From Hevea brasiliensis (taxonomy: Eukaryota > Streptophyta > Magnoliopsida > Malpighiales > Euphorbiaceae), in assembly GCF_030052815.1 (NCBI RefSeq), contig NC_079493.1, positions 119,251,132 to 119,315,131 on the forward strand: a stretch of DNA of 64,000 nt. The letters are read 5' to 3'. Under the pieces are notes generated by a model. It worked only from the letters and a program-made list of their open reading frames with translations, was not told the origin of the DNA and did no database searches. The translations under genes were made by a program, and so were the position numbers. Within the stretch, counting starts at the first letter, position 1. Every line of letters starts with the position of its first letter. Of the stretch, positions 21,447 to 33,219 are shown in pieces.

Positions 21447-24400
21447 TGAGTGACGATAAGACATTAACAAAAATTCCGCACTTTGATGGTCACTATGACC
21501 ATTGGAGTGAGCTGATGGAGAATCTTCTTAGAGTTAAAGGTCTGTGGAGTTTAATAGAAAATGGTTTTGAAGAACCAAAGGGAGAAATGTTGACAGAAGC
21601 ACAGCAGACCCAACTTGAAGATGCTAGAACCAAGGATCATCAAGTAAAGCACTATCTATTTCAAGCTATCTTTTGAACAGATCTTGGACCGCCGCACAGC
21701 GAAAATAGTCTGGGATTCAATGAAGAAGAAGTTTGGAGGAAATTCGAAAGTGAAGAAATCTCTTCTTAACGCATTAAGAAGGGAATTTGAAGTGCTTGAA
21801 ATGAAGAGGGAGGAGTCTATCGATGAATATTTTGCAAGGGTAATGTGAGCAAACAAGATGAGGAGTAATGGAGAAGAGATGACGGATACCAAAATTATTG
21901 AGAAAATTTTGCGTACCCTCACAGGAAAATTCACGTATGTCTGCGTGTCAATTGAAGAATCCAAAGACACCGAAACCATGACAGTTGATGAGCTACAGAG
22001 TACCTTAGCCGTTCATGAACAGAAGTTTTAACGAGTTCGCAAGGATGATGAAGATCAGGTACTCAAGATTGAAGGGCGTTCATCCGCTAGCAGAGGAAGG
22101 GCAGGAAGGAAGGGTCGTGGCAGAGGAAGAGCTGTATTCAACAAAGCCACTGTTGAATGCTACAAGTGTCATGATTTAGGACATTTTCAATATGAATGTC
22201 CTAAATCAAACAAAGAAGCTAACTATGCCGAATTAGAAGAAAAGGATGAGTTATGATGGCGTATGTTGAGCTTCATGAGACAAGGTTTGTGGATTAGGTG
22301 CTCTAACCACATGTGTGGTAACCAGAAATGTTTTCAAGCTTAGACACTAGTTTCACCCATTCAGTCAAGCTTGGAAACAACACAAGAATGAAGGTTACTG
22401 GAAAAGGAGACGTAAAGTTGACTCTGAAAGGGGTCTGCTCTACTGTAAGTGATGTCTATTGTGTTCCAGAGCTCAGAAACAATCGCTTAGTGTTGGGCGC
22501 AAGAGAAAGGTGTAGCAGTCTTATTCAAAGATGGAGTGTGCAGTCTCTATCATCCATTGAAGGGAAAGATGGCTGAATTAGTGATGAGTGCAAACCGGAT
22601 GTTCATTTTGCTTGGAGAATCACCTGCTGCTGCAGAAAATGAGAAGTGTCTACAAGTAAGTAGTCGGATGAGTCAATGCGTGGCATCACCGTTATGGACA
22701 TCTTAGTTACAAAGGACTACGACGTTGAACAGCAAAGAAATGGTAATTGGTTTGCCTCGAATGATTCTACGTGTGAGGCTTGTATGAAGGGCAAACAAGA
22801 TCGAACTCAAATCCCTAAGAAAAGCAACCGAGAGCTACTGAGAAATTAGAGCTGATTCATGCTGATCTTTGTGGGCCTATCACACCAGCCTCAAACAGTC
22901 ACAAGAGGTACCTTTTATGCTTTATAGATGATTTTTCAAGGAAAGCCTGGTGTTATTTTCTTGTTGAAAAGTCCGAAACCTTCTACCATTTTAAATGCTT
23001 TAAAGTACTTGTGGAAAAGGAATCTGGTTTGCCGATTAAGTGTTTGAGAACAGATAGAGGAGGGGAATTCAACTCAGCAGAGTTCAATGACTACTGTAAG
23101 CAACAAGGAGTGAAGCGACACGCTTATACTCCACAACAAAATGGAGTAGCTGAGCGCAAGAATCGGACAGTAATGAACCTAGTGAGAGCGATGTTGGCGG
23201 AAAAGAACATACCCAAAGTTTATTGGCCTAAAGCTGTACAGTGGACATTTCATATCTTGAATAGATCGCCTACCTACTGTGGATTATTTCAGAGTTTTTG
23301 GGTGCGTTGGATATGTTCACACACCAGATTCAAAGCGAACAAAGCTTGAAGACAAGAGTGTGAGCTGCGTATTCTTTGGATTCAGCAATAAATCCAAAGG
23401 ATACAGAATGTTTGATCCTATTAACAAGAGAATTGTTCTTAGTCGAGATGTGATTTTTGACGAAAATCAGCCATGGGATTGGAGCAAAAATCAACAAGAA
23501 GAACATGAATTTGAATTGGAGTGGGGTGATAACATCAGTCAAATTGCAAGCGGAGAAGAGAATATTGTTGAACCAGAACCTGATGTTCATCCACCTCTGG
23601 AAGTCACTCTAGATGTCGAAAGAAATCTTGCAGTAAGGGAGGGCAGAACCCGACGTCCCCTTGAACGACTAACTGATTTTGTTTCAGGTGAAGGTCTATC
23701 TGAAGAAGATGAAGCAAATATGATGGCCTATCTTGTAATTTCAGATCCAACGAGCTATGAAGAAGCAGTGAAGGAGAGAAAATGGAGATTAGCCATGGAT
23801 GAAGAAATAAGATCCATTGAGAAAAACAACACTTGGTGTCTGATGGAGTTACCAGCCGAAGCAAAGAAGGTCGGTGTGAAATGGATTTATAAAACAAAAT
23901 TGAATGAGCATGGTGAGGTCGACAAATACAAAGCAAGACTTGTCGTAAAAGGGTACACCCAGCAATACGGAATAGATTATACTGAAGTATTCGCACCAGT
24001 GGCTATAATGGATACAGTTTGAATGATTATAGCTTTGGCAGCTCAAAAGGGATAGAAATTACACAAATTGGATGTTAAATCGGCGTTCTTGCATGGAGAA
24101 TTGGAAGAAAACGTTTATGTTGAACAGCCAAAAGGTTACGAAAAGGAAGGGTGTGAGCAAATGGTGTACAAATTAAGAAAGGCTCTCTATGGGTTAAAAC
24201 AGGCACCTAGAGCCTGGTTTAGCCGTATAGAAGCTTATTTTCTGAAAGAAGGCTTCACAAACAGTTCTAACGAACAAACTCTGTTTGTCAAAAGGAGGGG
24301 AAAGAAAATTTTGATCGTGAGTATTTATGTGGATGACTTTTATATACAGGTGATGATGAAGAGCTACTTGCAGAATTTAAATGCTCCATGGAGAAAGAAT

Positions 24401-25281
24401 TCGACATGACAGATTTGGGACTGATGAAGTTTTTCCTTGGCATCGAAATTATCCAAAAAGATGATGGTATATTTATTTGTCAGAGGAAATATGCTGGCGA
24501 GGTCCTACAACGGTTTGGAATGGAAAAACATAATCCTGTGAGCAATCCGATTGTTCCTGGGCAACAAATTAGCAGGGATGAAGGAGGAGAAAAAACGGAT
24601 GCAACCCAGTTTAAACAGATGGTGGGTAGTCTGATGTATCTCACAGCCACTCGACCTGATCTTATGTTTGTTGTAAGTCTCATAAGTCGTTTTATGGCCA
24701 ATCCCACAAAGCTCCATCTTGCCGTCATAATACGAGTGCTAAGATATCTAAAGGGCACAATAGATTATGGAGTATTTTACAGGAGGGGTGGAGAAAATTA
24801 CTTCGTGGGATTTACAGACAGCGATTATGCCGGTGACATGGTTGATAGCAAAAGTACCTATGGATATGTGTTTTTATTGAGTGGAGGTGCTGTGGCATGG
24901 TCTTCACGCAAGTAACCTATTGTTACCTTGTCAACCACAGAGGCTGAGTTTGTAGCAGCTGCTGCTTGTGCTTGTCAGGCGATATGGATGAGAAGAGTAC
25001 TAGAAGACATTGGCCAGTCACAAGAAGAGGCTACAATCTTAATGTGTGATAATGTTTCGACAATTAAATTATCGAAACATCCTGTCCTACATGGGCGCTC
25101 CAAGCATATAAGAGTAAGATTCCACTTTCTTAGAGATTTAGTCAAAGAAGGCATTGTTGATTTACAATTATGTGGTACCAAAGATCAGCTAGCAGACTTA
25201 ATGACTAAACCGCTCAAGTTAGATGCTTTCCAGAAGTTACGGCAAGGACTGGGCATGAGTACTTATTCAGTTTTGAACTAA
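21447..25281 (+). pseudogene. Degenerate Copia gag-pol
   Basis: The gag region starts at 21447 (MSDDKTLTKIPHFDGHYDHW). A CCHC zinc knuckle (C-x2-C-x4-H-x4-C) is readable at 22158-22199. Integrase remnants include the HHCC-type WHHRYGH near 22,685 and the DDE blocks RTDRGGEFNS and GVAERKNRT (~23,050-23,170). Reverse transcriptase shows [31 protein letters not shown] and the catalytic YVDD (~24,337). RNase H shows GFTDSDYAGD and STTEAEF. Breaks seen include a frameshift near 21,673, stops near 21,847, 22,030, 22,254 and 22,846, further frameshifts in integrase, stops at 24020-24022, 24054-24056 and 24913-24915, and a frame change near 24,350. The element could not make its own proteins. Confidence 0.9.
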
Positions 25282-25305
25282 TTCTTTTACAGAAGGAATA
25301 AGTTC

Positions 25306-25315
25306 AAGGGAGGGA
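25306..25315 (+). other. Polypurine tract
   Basis: A purine run 'aagggaggga' immediately before the 3' LTR, where plus-strand synthesis would be primed. Confidence 0.8.
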
Positions 25316-25316
25316 T

Positions 25317-25543
25317 TGTTAGTAGTTTGATTCAGTCAATAAAGACCTATTCTACAGGAGATATTTACTGCTGTTAGAAGTTAGGAAAGTTTTTTTTATT
25401 TCTATTTCTGCTGTAATCTTTAGCATATTTTACGATGATTCTGTTTTATGTGAAGGCTATATAATGCCTAACTATTGCACTAATAGGCGATCACTTTGAA
25501 ATCCAATTGCTCTGGTTTATTATTTCTCTTGTGAACCTTTACA
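25317..25543 (+). repeat. 3' LTR of the copy-A Copia element
   Basis: A 227-bp repeat matching the 5' LTR at all but one position by eye. It ends 7 bp before the exon 2 start of copy A (25551). Confidence 0.95.
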
Positions 25544-25875
25544 GGGCTAGTGGGTGTGTTTTTGAGTATGCAAAAGTTGCAGCAGAGCTTGATCACATGG
25601 TGACCAGAATGATATTTAAAGCCATGGAGTAGAGAAGCACTATGATGCTTGTGTTGAATCTAGTACTTACTTTCTTCGACTCTCGAAAAATAGAGTAACC
25701 AAAGAGGATGAGCCTAATTTATAGGGTTCATCACTCATGCATGCGGACAAGATCTTCGCTGCCATACTTCATCAAAATCAAGTTAATGGTTTGGAAGTGG
25801 ATACCAAAAATGGCGAGAAGATCAACGTTGAGTTTCCACCTTCATCCTTCGTAGTCATTGCGGTGACGCCATGAT

Positions 25876-27440
25876 GGCAAGTCAAAATATATAGCTGATG
25901 ATGCTTTGATGCTAAAAGATTTCTTGCGCAAGTGAACAGTGTTCTGCATTTGGTTTATTGAGTTAATTTGATCTGATTTTGTGTTTGGAATAAGGCATAG
26001 AGCAGTGACAGAATAATCAGATAGCACATCCTCCTTCTATATAAAATCATGGATCTCACTCTAAGTGAAACATTATTTTTTAATATTCTTGTATAATTAC
26101 CCTATATTATTTATATTTTATATTTCTTATATTTAAGGGCCAAATATATTAATTTGAATAGTTTAATTTGTCAAAATTAGACCAATTAATTCAAAAATCT
26201 AAACCCAACTCTCAGTCTTCGCAATACAATTAAGCCATTTCAATTATTTTCGATATCTTAAATCAAAATTAATAAGTGTAATTCAGATAACTCCAATTGA
26301 ATAGCATCTATTGAAGTCCGCTTACCTCTTCCATTGTCAGATAACAAATTGAATCTCCAATAAATGCTAATCAAATTAATAATTCAACGTATTCTGCAGA
26401 TAAAATGAGAACTTGATCAAGCAGGTCTCTTATATAAATTTATATTTAATTATTTTAAGTTGTGAATATTGTATTACTTGTTGGTTTCTTTCATAATAAA
26501 TCATTTATAAGAAAATAATTCAATTGAATTCTCACACAATTATATTTTATTTTTATTTTTTTTAAATAAAAGTTTTATAAAATTAAAAAAAATTAAAAAA
26601 TTTTTATTCCAAACATAGAATTGATAAAAAAAATTAATTTAATTAAATTTTGATAAATTTTAAATTCCAAACAAGGGATTAATTAAGTTGCTATATTTCA
26701 AGTTAAGTTGAAATTACTTTATAGGTTATGTGTCGTTTCATATCACAATATATGTTTTTGATACAATAAGAAAGGTATTTCATTAATTGAGAATAGAGTA
26801 CAAAATTAAAGTATAAATTAATATATTATATTTCTGTATAAATGTAATTAATCACTTATATATATAAAAAAAAAGATACAAAAAATTTAGAGGATCCGAA
26901 TACAATAATATTGACAGAGCACGTAACTTAGGTTGACTGCGTACTTCACTGTTTAACTCTAAATCTTTTTTTGAGTCCCATCAAATAACTTGAAAATTTA
27001 AATCTTTTAGTAAAAGAATGATTTGTACATCATGAAGCACTATTCTAAAAGAAAATTAGCTCATCAATGGAGAAAAACACAATAAAACATACACTCAATT
27101 ATCTACTAGCAAGAACGCATGCAAGAAGATATGTTTAAAATTTGTTTAAAGAATACAGATAGTAGAGTTATTAATAAAAATGAAATATTAAATTTATTTT
27201 AAAATAATTTTATTTATTTAAATTTTGAATTGATTGAATCAATGAACGGATGATTGGCACCAATTTGTTAATTCAACACTGATATATTTATGTTAATATC
27301 ATTTTTTTTGGATTGCGTTTTTTCATTTCAAGGCCTTAAACTGATATTTTGTTTGGAGGGATCTAACTTGAGGCATTACCCAAGTTGAGCGATGTTTTGG
27401 CCACTAGACTAAGACTGAGCCGACAAATCTGCGTATCATC
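25876..27440. other. AT-rich spacer after copy A
   Basis: No gene was recognised. A missing third exon of copy A was looked for here (RxS motif, SPxHRV) and not found. Confidence 0.45.
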
Positions 27441-27609
27441 TTGCTGTTCATGAGACCTCCTCTTCTATGATGCGTATGGTGCGTCAAGGTCCCAGGTGGA
27501 CCAATTCTGGAAGCAACAAGTTCCGGCAAAAATGAAGCATTTTGTCTATAGAGCATGCTATGATAATATTCCTCTCAAGTTTGCCTTCGCGAAGAGAGGG
27601 CAGTGTTAA
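27440..27609 (+). pseudogene. LINE reverse-transcriptase zinc-binding domain remnant
   Basis: From about 27496 one frame reads VDQFWKQQVPAKMKHFVYRA and on to a TAA at about 27607. This W-x(6-7)-P-x-K-x-x-x-F pattern followed by N-I-P...L..R-G is characteristic of the zf-RVT domain downstream of plant LINE reverse transcriptases. Upstream bases to about 27440 probably belong to the same fragment but are out of frame. Only about 40 residues survive and no poly-A tail was recognised. Confidence 0.65.
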
Positions 27610-29322
27610 CTAAATTATATTTTCGATTCTTCATATCCAGACGGGACACATTTATGCATCAAAATATTTAAATTGACAAATTCTATAAAAAAAAAAAAGA
27701 GTAGATAACATTTGAGAGAGAAGGAAATAATATAAAAAATAAAAATAATTATTTTAATTAAATAAAATAATTAAAAATCTATATATATTTTAATCGTTAG
27801 CATATAAAATAGGCTTTATCATAGTAAATTAAAATTTAAATCAAGGCAAATTAGAGTTATTGATTTTTTTTTTGCTTTTTATTATTTGAATTTTATACAT
27901 ATATATTGTTTAAATTTTATAAAATAGTCCTTTTGAATTATATATTTAATTTTTATGCATATAATTAAAAAAAAAAATGACTTTCTCTTTTTTAAAAAAT
28001 GACAGTTATTTTTCTTAAAAAATGATTTAATTTTTTCTTTGACCAAGAAAATATTTTTTGTTTACCAATTTTTCAAAAATTAAAAAAAATATTTTTTAGG
28101 AAAATATTTTGGCGTGAAACAAACGAAGCCTTATTTTATAAGTTACTTAGTAGTTTCTTATTAATTTATCTGTTAATTTAACGTGGCATTAATTAGTATT
28201 ATCCTTACATAAAAAGAAAATATTAGATTTAGAAATAAAAAATTTCACTATCAAAATTGTAAAATTTGCTGTCATAAATTTATAATAATAATATATGAAT
28301 TATTGCTATAAAATTGTGATTGTAAATATTTTATAATAAAATTGTGGTTATTAAAAGAAAGTTATTAATGACAATAATTATTGCCATAAAAAATTTTAAA
28401 TGATAACAATAATTAATGTTATATCTTTATTTTTATGTATTATTAGTGACAATTATTTATATTATTGATATATATTAGGTATCAAAATTAATATTATAAA
28501 AAATTTATTGCTAATTTTAACAGTAGTGCTAATTAATACTTATGAAGAGAAACTGCACTTTCAATAGCATCCTTTGAAAAAAGAAAATCTATTACTGGAG
28601 TGGTATTATTTTTGATATTAAAATCGTTTTTGAAATTATTAAATTTTAAATTTATCTAAATTTTAATTAAAATTAAATTAAAAAAATTACAGCAAGATTT
28701 CAATTTAAAATTTTGTTATGACATTAGGAGATATAGTAAATTTCACCTCCAAATTAAATTCAATTAAATATAAATTGAAAATTTCGACTAATTTAACCTT
28801 TAAAATTGACAAATTGAATCAATTTGACGCACATTACCCACTAGTAGAGGGACTAATAAATTTTTTGGCATTTTATAATTTTCTTTTTAATTTTTATAAA
28901 AACTACAATTCAACACTCTCTTTATATTCTCTCTCAACTTTTTCTTAACTACCATCTATATTTCTATTTTTTTTTTCAAATAAAAAAACAAAAATATAAA
29001 AAATAAAATAAAATTCTCAATTAAAAAAATAAAAAATTGTCATCAATTATTTTTTACTTTCTCAATCTTACCTTAAAATTAAAAATAAAAACTTCAACAT
29101 CAATTTTTTTTTATTGAAAGGAAAATATTTTCTTAAAAAATTATTTTAAAAAAATAAAAGACTTATTATTTTTATAAAATATTAAGGACTAAAATATAAT
29201 TTACCATCCAAAGTGTCAGCCCCTCACTTGCTTCTCTACCGTGTGTTCCCCACTCTCCAAATTTGTGTAATGTATTATTAATGTTTCCATATCCCTGACC
29301 TCTAGTAGTAATAAAGCTTGTC
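27610..29322. other. AT-rich spacer with possible transposon ends
   Basis: A motif 'ggcgtgaaacaaacgaagcc' near 28,111 resembles one end of hAT-type miniature elements, but no matching left end was found. Near 28,503-28,529 '..acagtagtg' could be a CACTA-type end. Neither is firm. The last part is the 5' flank of copy B. Confidence 0.3.
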
Positions 29323-30532
29323 ATGGGTTCTCTGCAAGATCCTCCCAAGCTTCCCGTCATAGACTTTTCCAAGGGAAATTTGGAGCCTGGAACAAGTTCT
29401 TGGCTCAGCATATCCAAGGATATTGCATGCGCTAGAGGAGTATGGTTGCTCTGTGGCAGTTTACGATAAAGTTTCTCTGTTCACTGCATCAGAAGAATTG
29501 TTTCATCTTCCCCTTGAGACCAAAATGAGAAATGTTTCAGACATACCTTTCTTTGGCTATCTTAGAAATCATCCCAGCAGACCTCTCTATGAAGGCTTGG
29601 CAATCAGTAATGCCGCAACTCTTGAAGGAACGCAAAAGTTCACGAACACCATGTGGCGTAATGGTGGAAATGATAATTTCTGGTATTATTTAATTTTTTT
29701 TTTCTTTGTTTATGGCATTCTGATCTATATTTATGTTTAATTTGGCATAGCAATTAATTAGTTTTAATTTTCCTGGTTAGTGAAACAGTGCTTTCCTACA
29801 CAAAACTGTTATCAGAAATAGAACAAATGGTGATGAGAATGGTGTTTCAGAGGTATGGATTGAAGGGTTATGAGTCGCATAAAAAATCTATTGCTTGCCA
29901 ATCCCGAATGATGAGATATGGAGTGCCTGAGAAGGATGAAGAAAATCAGGTGGGAGTTGGCATTCACACAGACAATGGCTTTCTGGGTGTGCTAGACCAG
30001 AATCAAGTTGATGGTTTAGAGGTGAAAACTAAGGGTGGCCAATGGATTGCCCTTGAGCATTCAGCTTCTTCATTTGTTTTCATTGCAGGCGTTGCGCTCT
30101 TGCTGTGTATCTCAATTTATTCCTTCGATATTATTTATATTCATTAAATTTAGGTTAGCTTATAAAATTTATTATGGTTTGTGAATTTTAATTAAGTTGA
30201 ATTGTTTAAAGATAATACTGAAATTAAACTAAATTTTCAAATCAAACTCTTTTTTCATAATTAATATCATTATTTTTCTTATATATAAAAAAAAAATCTT
30301 CCTCGAAATGTACCCAAACACTGATGGTACAATTTGGGGTGGAGTTGGTATAGGCCATTCAATGGTCAATTGGCACAACGCAATCCTATTCCTCATCTTC
30401 TTTCTTTCGAGTTTTTATTTGGTGAAACGTATGTACATACAACGATTTTAATATAACTGTTGATTATGGTGGGACTCACTATAATTAATGTTTACAATGA
30501 AACCGTTGTATATACATCAATTTTATTATATT

Positions 30533-30598
30533 AAGGCTTCCTAAGCGCCTTTCATGCCCTAGTCGGCTGCTTGAATAATATAAAGGCCACAACTTTTC
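30533..30598 (-). pseudogene. RRM-protein pseudogene, distal part (left of CACTA-like element)
   Basis: On the minus strand this reads FILFKQPTRA, a stop, then KALRKP. It matches the end of the RRM in UBA2-type (UBP1-associated protein 2) RNA-binding proteins, which have FxLFKHR...GA.KAL.EP at this place. It continues the fragment at 32585-33000 after removal of the intervening element. Confidence 0.6.
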
Positions 30599-32584
30599 CA
30601 CTACTACACTATTATCTTTTAGAAATATATATTTTGAGGCAAATAAAATATTTGTTACTATGACTATTTATTTGAGATAAAATTTTATTAGTCTCTAAAT
30701 GTTATACCATTCATCTCTAATAATAAAATTTTTATGACAAAAATTTATTAATCTCTAGATATTAAATTATTTATTTCTAATAATATAATTTTTGAGGTAA
30801 AATCTTATTGCATGTTACTTAATGTTATATTATTTGTTTTTAATAATTAAATTTTTGAGACCAATAGGTGTTTAAAATGAGTGGTTCGGCACTATTATTT
30901 TTTAAATGAGGTCAAGTGTTCAATCTTTATAATTGGAGAAGATATCGAGTGCTTTACCCCTTGGTGGACCAACCCAGCGCAAACATATTAGTCCTGGTCC
31001 ATTGGGTTGGGAATATCAGTAGAATATAAAAAAACATTAAATTTTTTAGAAAAAACTTGTTAACTTTTAAATGTTATATTATTTGTTTTTAATAATAATG
31101 AACTTTTTGAGATAAAGACTTATGAGTTTCTAAATGTTATATTATTTATTTATAATTTATGATTAAGGTTAATTTTATTTATATGAAATTTTTAATTTAT
31201 CAATAAAAAATTCTGTCAAAAATATTTTTAATGACTAATTAAACTATGTATGAATTAACTGCTTAGGTGTCAAGTGTGTATAGATTATAAAGAGTTAATA
31301 AAAATATTTTCTCAAAAAATTAAATATATAATACGTGCACACATATATACTTCTATTGTATTATATTTGTATGTATTAAAATAAAAAATATATTTTTCTT
31401 TCATTTTAATTTATATATAATTAAAGGTTCTAATCAACTTATTATTCTTCATAACATAATTTTAAAATTTTAAATATTACTTTTAATTAAATTTGTGTTT
31501 TAAAATTTATAGATATTATAATAAATATAATAAAATTTATTTATATATTATAATATATTGTTAATTCTTTATTATGATAAATTATTTATATAAATTAAAC
31601 TTTTAAATCATAAATCATAAATTTTTAAAAAATAACATATAAAAAGATAAAAAATAGAGAAAAGGATGAAGTCCCACATCATTTTCCCTAAAGAAGGGAG
31701 AGGTTGGCTCTCCATTTAAATGAAAGCCTCCTTCCGGAGATATTATATAGTACAACTGTAATTCCATGTCAGCATTTAACATGGAATGATAAATCAATCA
31801 TAAAGTAATAATTAAGTATAAAATGGTACTTATCATTTGAAAAAAAAAAACTGTTTTTAACATATAGATAAAACTGAATTTTATGAGACCCATTATAATT
31901 TAATTATTACTTTATGATTGGCTTGTAATTCAATGTAGGTCATCCTATATGGAATCACCGTTGTATAATATAATTTTTCCTCATTTCGTTCATTTTTAAA
32001 ATACTAAAAGTTGAGGTCCATTGTGGGCCGGCTATTAATTATGTCTTTAATTAAATTATAGTTGTTTTAATAATATTTTAAATATATTTTAATTTAGATT
32101 AATAAATAGATGTATTATTATTAGTAATAAGTAGAATGAAGGAATTAGTATATGGAGAATTGGCGAAAATGATTTGTGTCTAAATAATATTGTTTATTTG
32201 ATTCTAAAAATAGATTTAGAAATTAAAAAATCTGTCCCAGAAAATAGTTTTAGGGACAAATAATATAGTTTATAAAAATATATAACGAGACAGATGCAAA
32301 TAATATAGTTTATAAAGATATATAGCGAGATAGATGTTTTGTCCTATAAGTTATTTTTATGGACAAATATATTTGTTTTTAAATGTTAAATTAGTGTTAA
32401 ATATAAATTTATCTCCATATTTGTCACTAATTACATTTAGGAATAGTAGTAAAGGAGACAAATGTTTATTTGTCTCTAAAAATATATAGAGACAAATGTT
32501 TATTTGTCTCTAAAATTATATAGAGACAAATATATAATTTTTTGAGATAATTTTAAATCTCAACATGATAAATTTGGTGTAGTG
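30599..32584. mobile_element. Non-autonomous CACTA-like transposon
   Basis: The right end, reverse-complemented, is CACTACACCAAATTT, a typical CACTA terminus. The left end is CACTACTACACTATTATC, which matches after a 3-bp gap. Subterminal repeats are evident: 'gagacaaat..ttatttgtctct' occurs several times in both orientations near 32,450-32,530, and related 'gtctctaaatgttat' units near 30,690-31,140. There is no transposase frame. A 3-bp target duplication was not found, so the exact ends may be off by a few bases. It sits inside the RRM pseudogene. Confidence 0.65.
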
Positions 32585-33000
32585 GGTAAAACCTTTGGAT
32601 TTCCTTGAGACATAGTAGTGATGGCCTTACAATCCTCTATCTCCCTATACTTCCCAAACTCAAATTTGAGTGTTTCAATAGTGTTATTTCAATCGAGACC
32701 ATGCACAAAGATCTTGCAGTGGGCAAGGTCAGCATCCGCAATTTCTAGGTTTAACCGTGCAGTGTCACTTAATGAGACTTCTAGGGTACGAGAGTGATGC
32801 TCTTTCTGTTCTTGATTTATGCCTTCTTTCTCCTTCGTCCGGCTCTTTTTCTTCTTCTTCTTCTTACCCTTGCTGAAGTTCCCCACATTCCTCTTCCTCT
32901 ACTTCTTGATGCTTTTGTTGTTGTGCTTTGGACTCATCTTCTATGGCACATTTTGAGGGTCTTCTTCAGTAGCTATTAACCCTCTTGAAGTTGAGGTATT
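32585..33000 (-). pseudogene. RRM-protein pseudogene, proximal part (UBA2-like)
   Basis: On the minus strand the frame 32886-32689 includes LEIADADLAHCKIFVHGLD, the start of an RRM with its RNP2-like KIFVHGL. A TGA follows (usual Trp position), then NNTIETLKFEFGKY.EIEDCK, as in the UBA2 family. Further upstream an acidic, Gln-rich reading frame (EDESKAQQQKHQEVEEEE) resembles that family's N-terminus, in another frame. No intron is seen, so it may be a processed copy, but no poly-A tail or duplication was identified. Stops and shifts exclude function. Confidence 0.65.
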
Positions 33001-33079
33001 TCAATGGGTGCTAGTTCAAAGGATCATTACTTTCACTTCTTCACCATATCAAAAAGAGGGGGAGAGATATGTAGGGGAC

Positions 33080-33185
33080 AAAGAGGGAGAGAGAAAGGGA
33101 TATATTTATAAAAGGAAAAGAGGGAGGAAGAGACATACAAGAGAGAGAGAGAGAAGGAAAGAGGGAGAGAAGGATAGGGGTAATA
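33080..33185. repeat. Purine-rich (GA/GAAA) low-complexity tract
   Basis: A strongly purine-biased plus strand ('gagagagagagaaggaaaga' and similar) gives a spurious Arg/Glu/Lys open frame. Confidence 0.8.
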
Positions 33186-33219
33186 TAGGAATAAAAACAA
33201 TTCTCACTCATTAGACTTA

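Larger units (their letters stand above)
21154..25543 (+). mobile_element. Complete Ty1/Copia retrotransposon in intron 1 of copy A
   Basis: The 4390-bp element is bounded by two 227-bp LTRs that begin TGTTAG and end CTTTACA, and is flanked by the 5-bp target duplication GGGCT (21149-21153 and 25544-25548). A tRNA-Met-type primer site follows the 5' LTR and a purine-rich tract precedes the 3' LTR. The LTRs differ at a single position by eye (C/T, near 21,211 versus 25,374), so insertion was recent. The order gag, integrase, reverse transcriptase, RNase H is that of Copia. The coding region is broken in many places (separate entry). Confidence 0.95.
20684..25875 (+). pseudogene. AOP-like 2-oxoglutarate dioxygenase, copy A (broken)
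   Basis: Exon 1 (20684-21050) starts MGSAPAPKLPVLDFTQETL and contains the family motifs RALEEYGCF and ELFDLHTETKMQN, then hits a stop at 20954-20956 after a frameshift near GYVG. The rest of exon 1 (..NFTNLMWLNGND..) is readable in a shifted frame up to the donor at 21051. Exon 2 resumes at 25551, just after a preserved acceptor AG. It has a frameshift/stop near 25630, a TAG before the iron-binding region, and then MHADKIF (HxD present) and NQVNGLEV. It decays after FVVIA near 25855. No third exon with the distal His and RxS motif was found before the next gene copy. Intron 1 is filled by a complete Copia element. The family comprises soluble Fe(II)/2OG oxygenases of specialised metabolism (AOP1-type); this copy cannot encode one. 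Confidence 0.85.

Noticed and set aside
30599..32584. Simple 3-bp target duplication at the CACTA-like ends
   Set aside because: Flanking triplets are TTC and GGT; no duplication could be shown, so the family call rests on termini and subterminal repeats.
33008..33214. Arg/Lys/Glu-rich open frame
   Set aside because: Translation of a purine-rich low-complexity tract.
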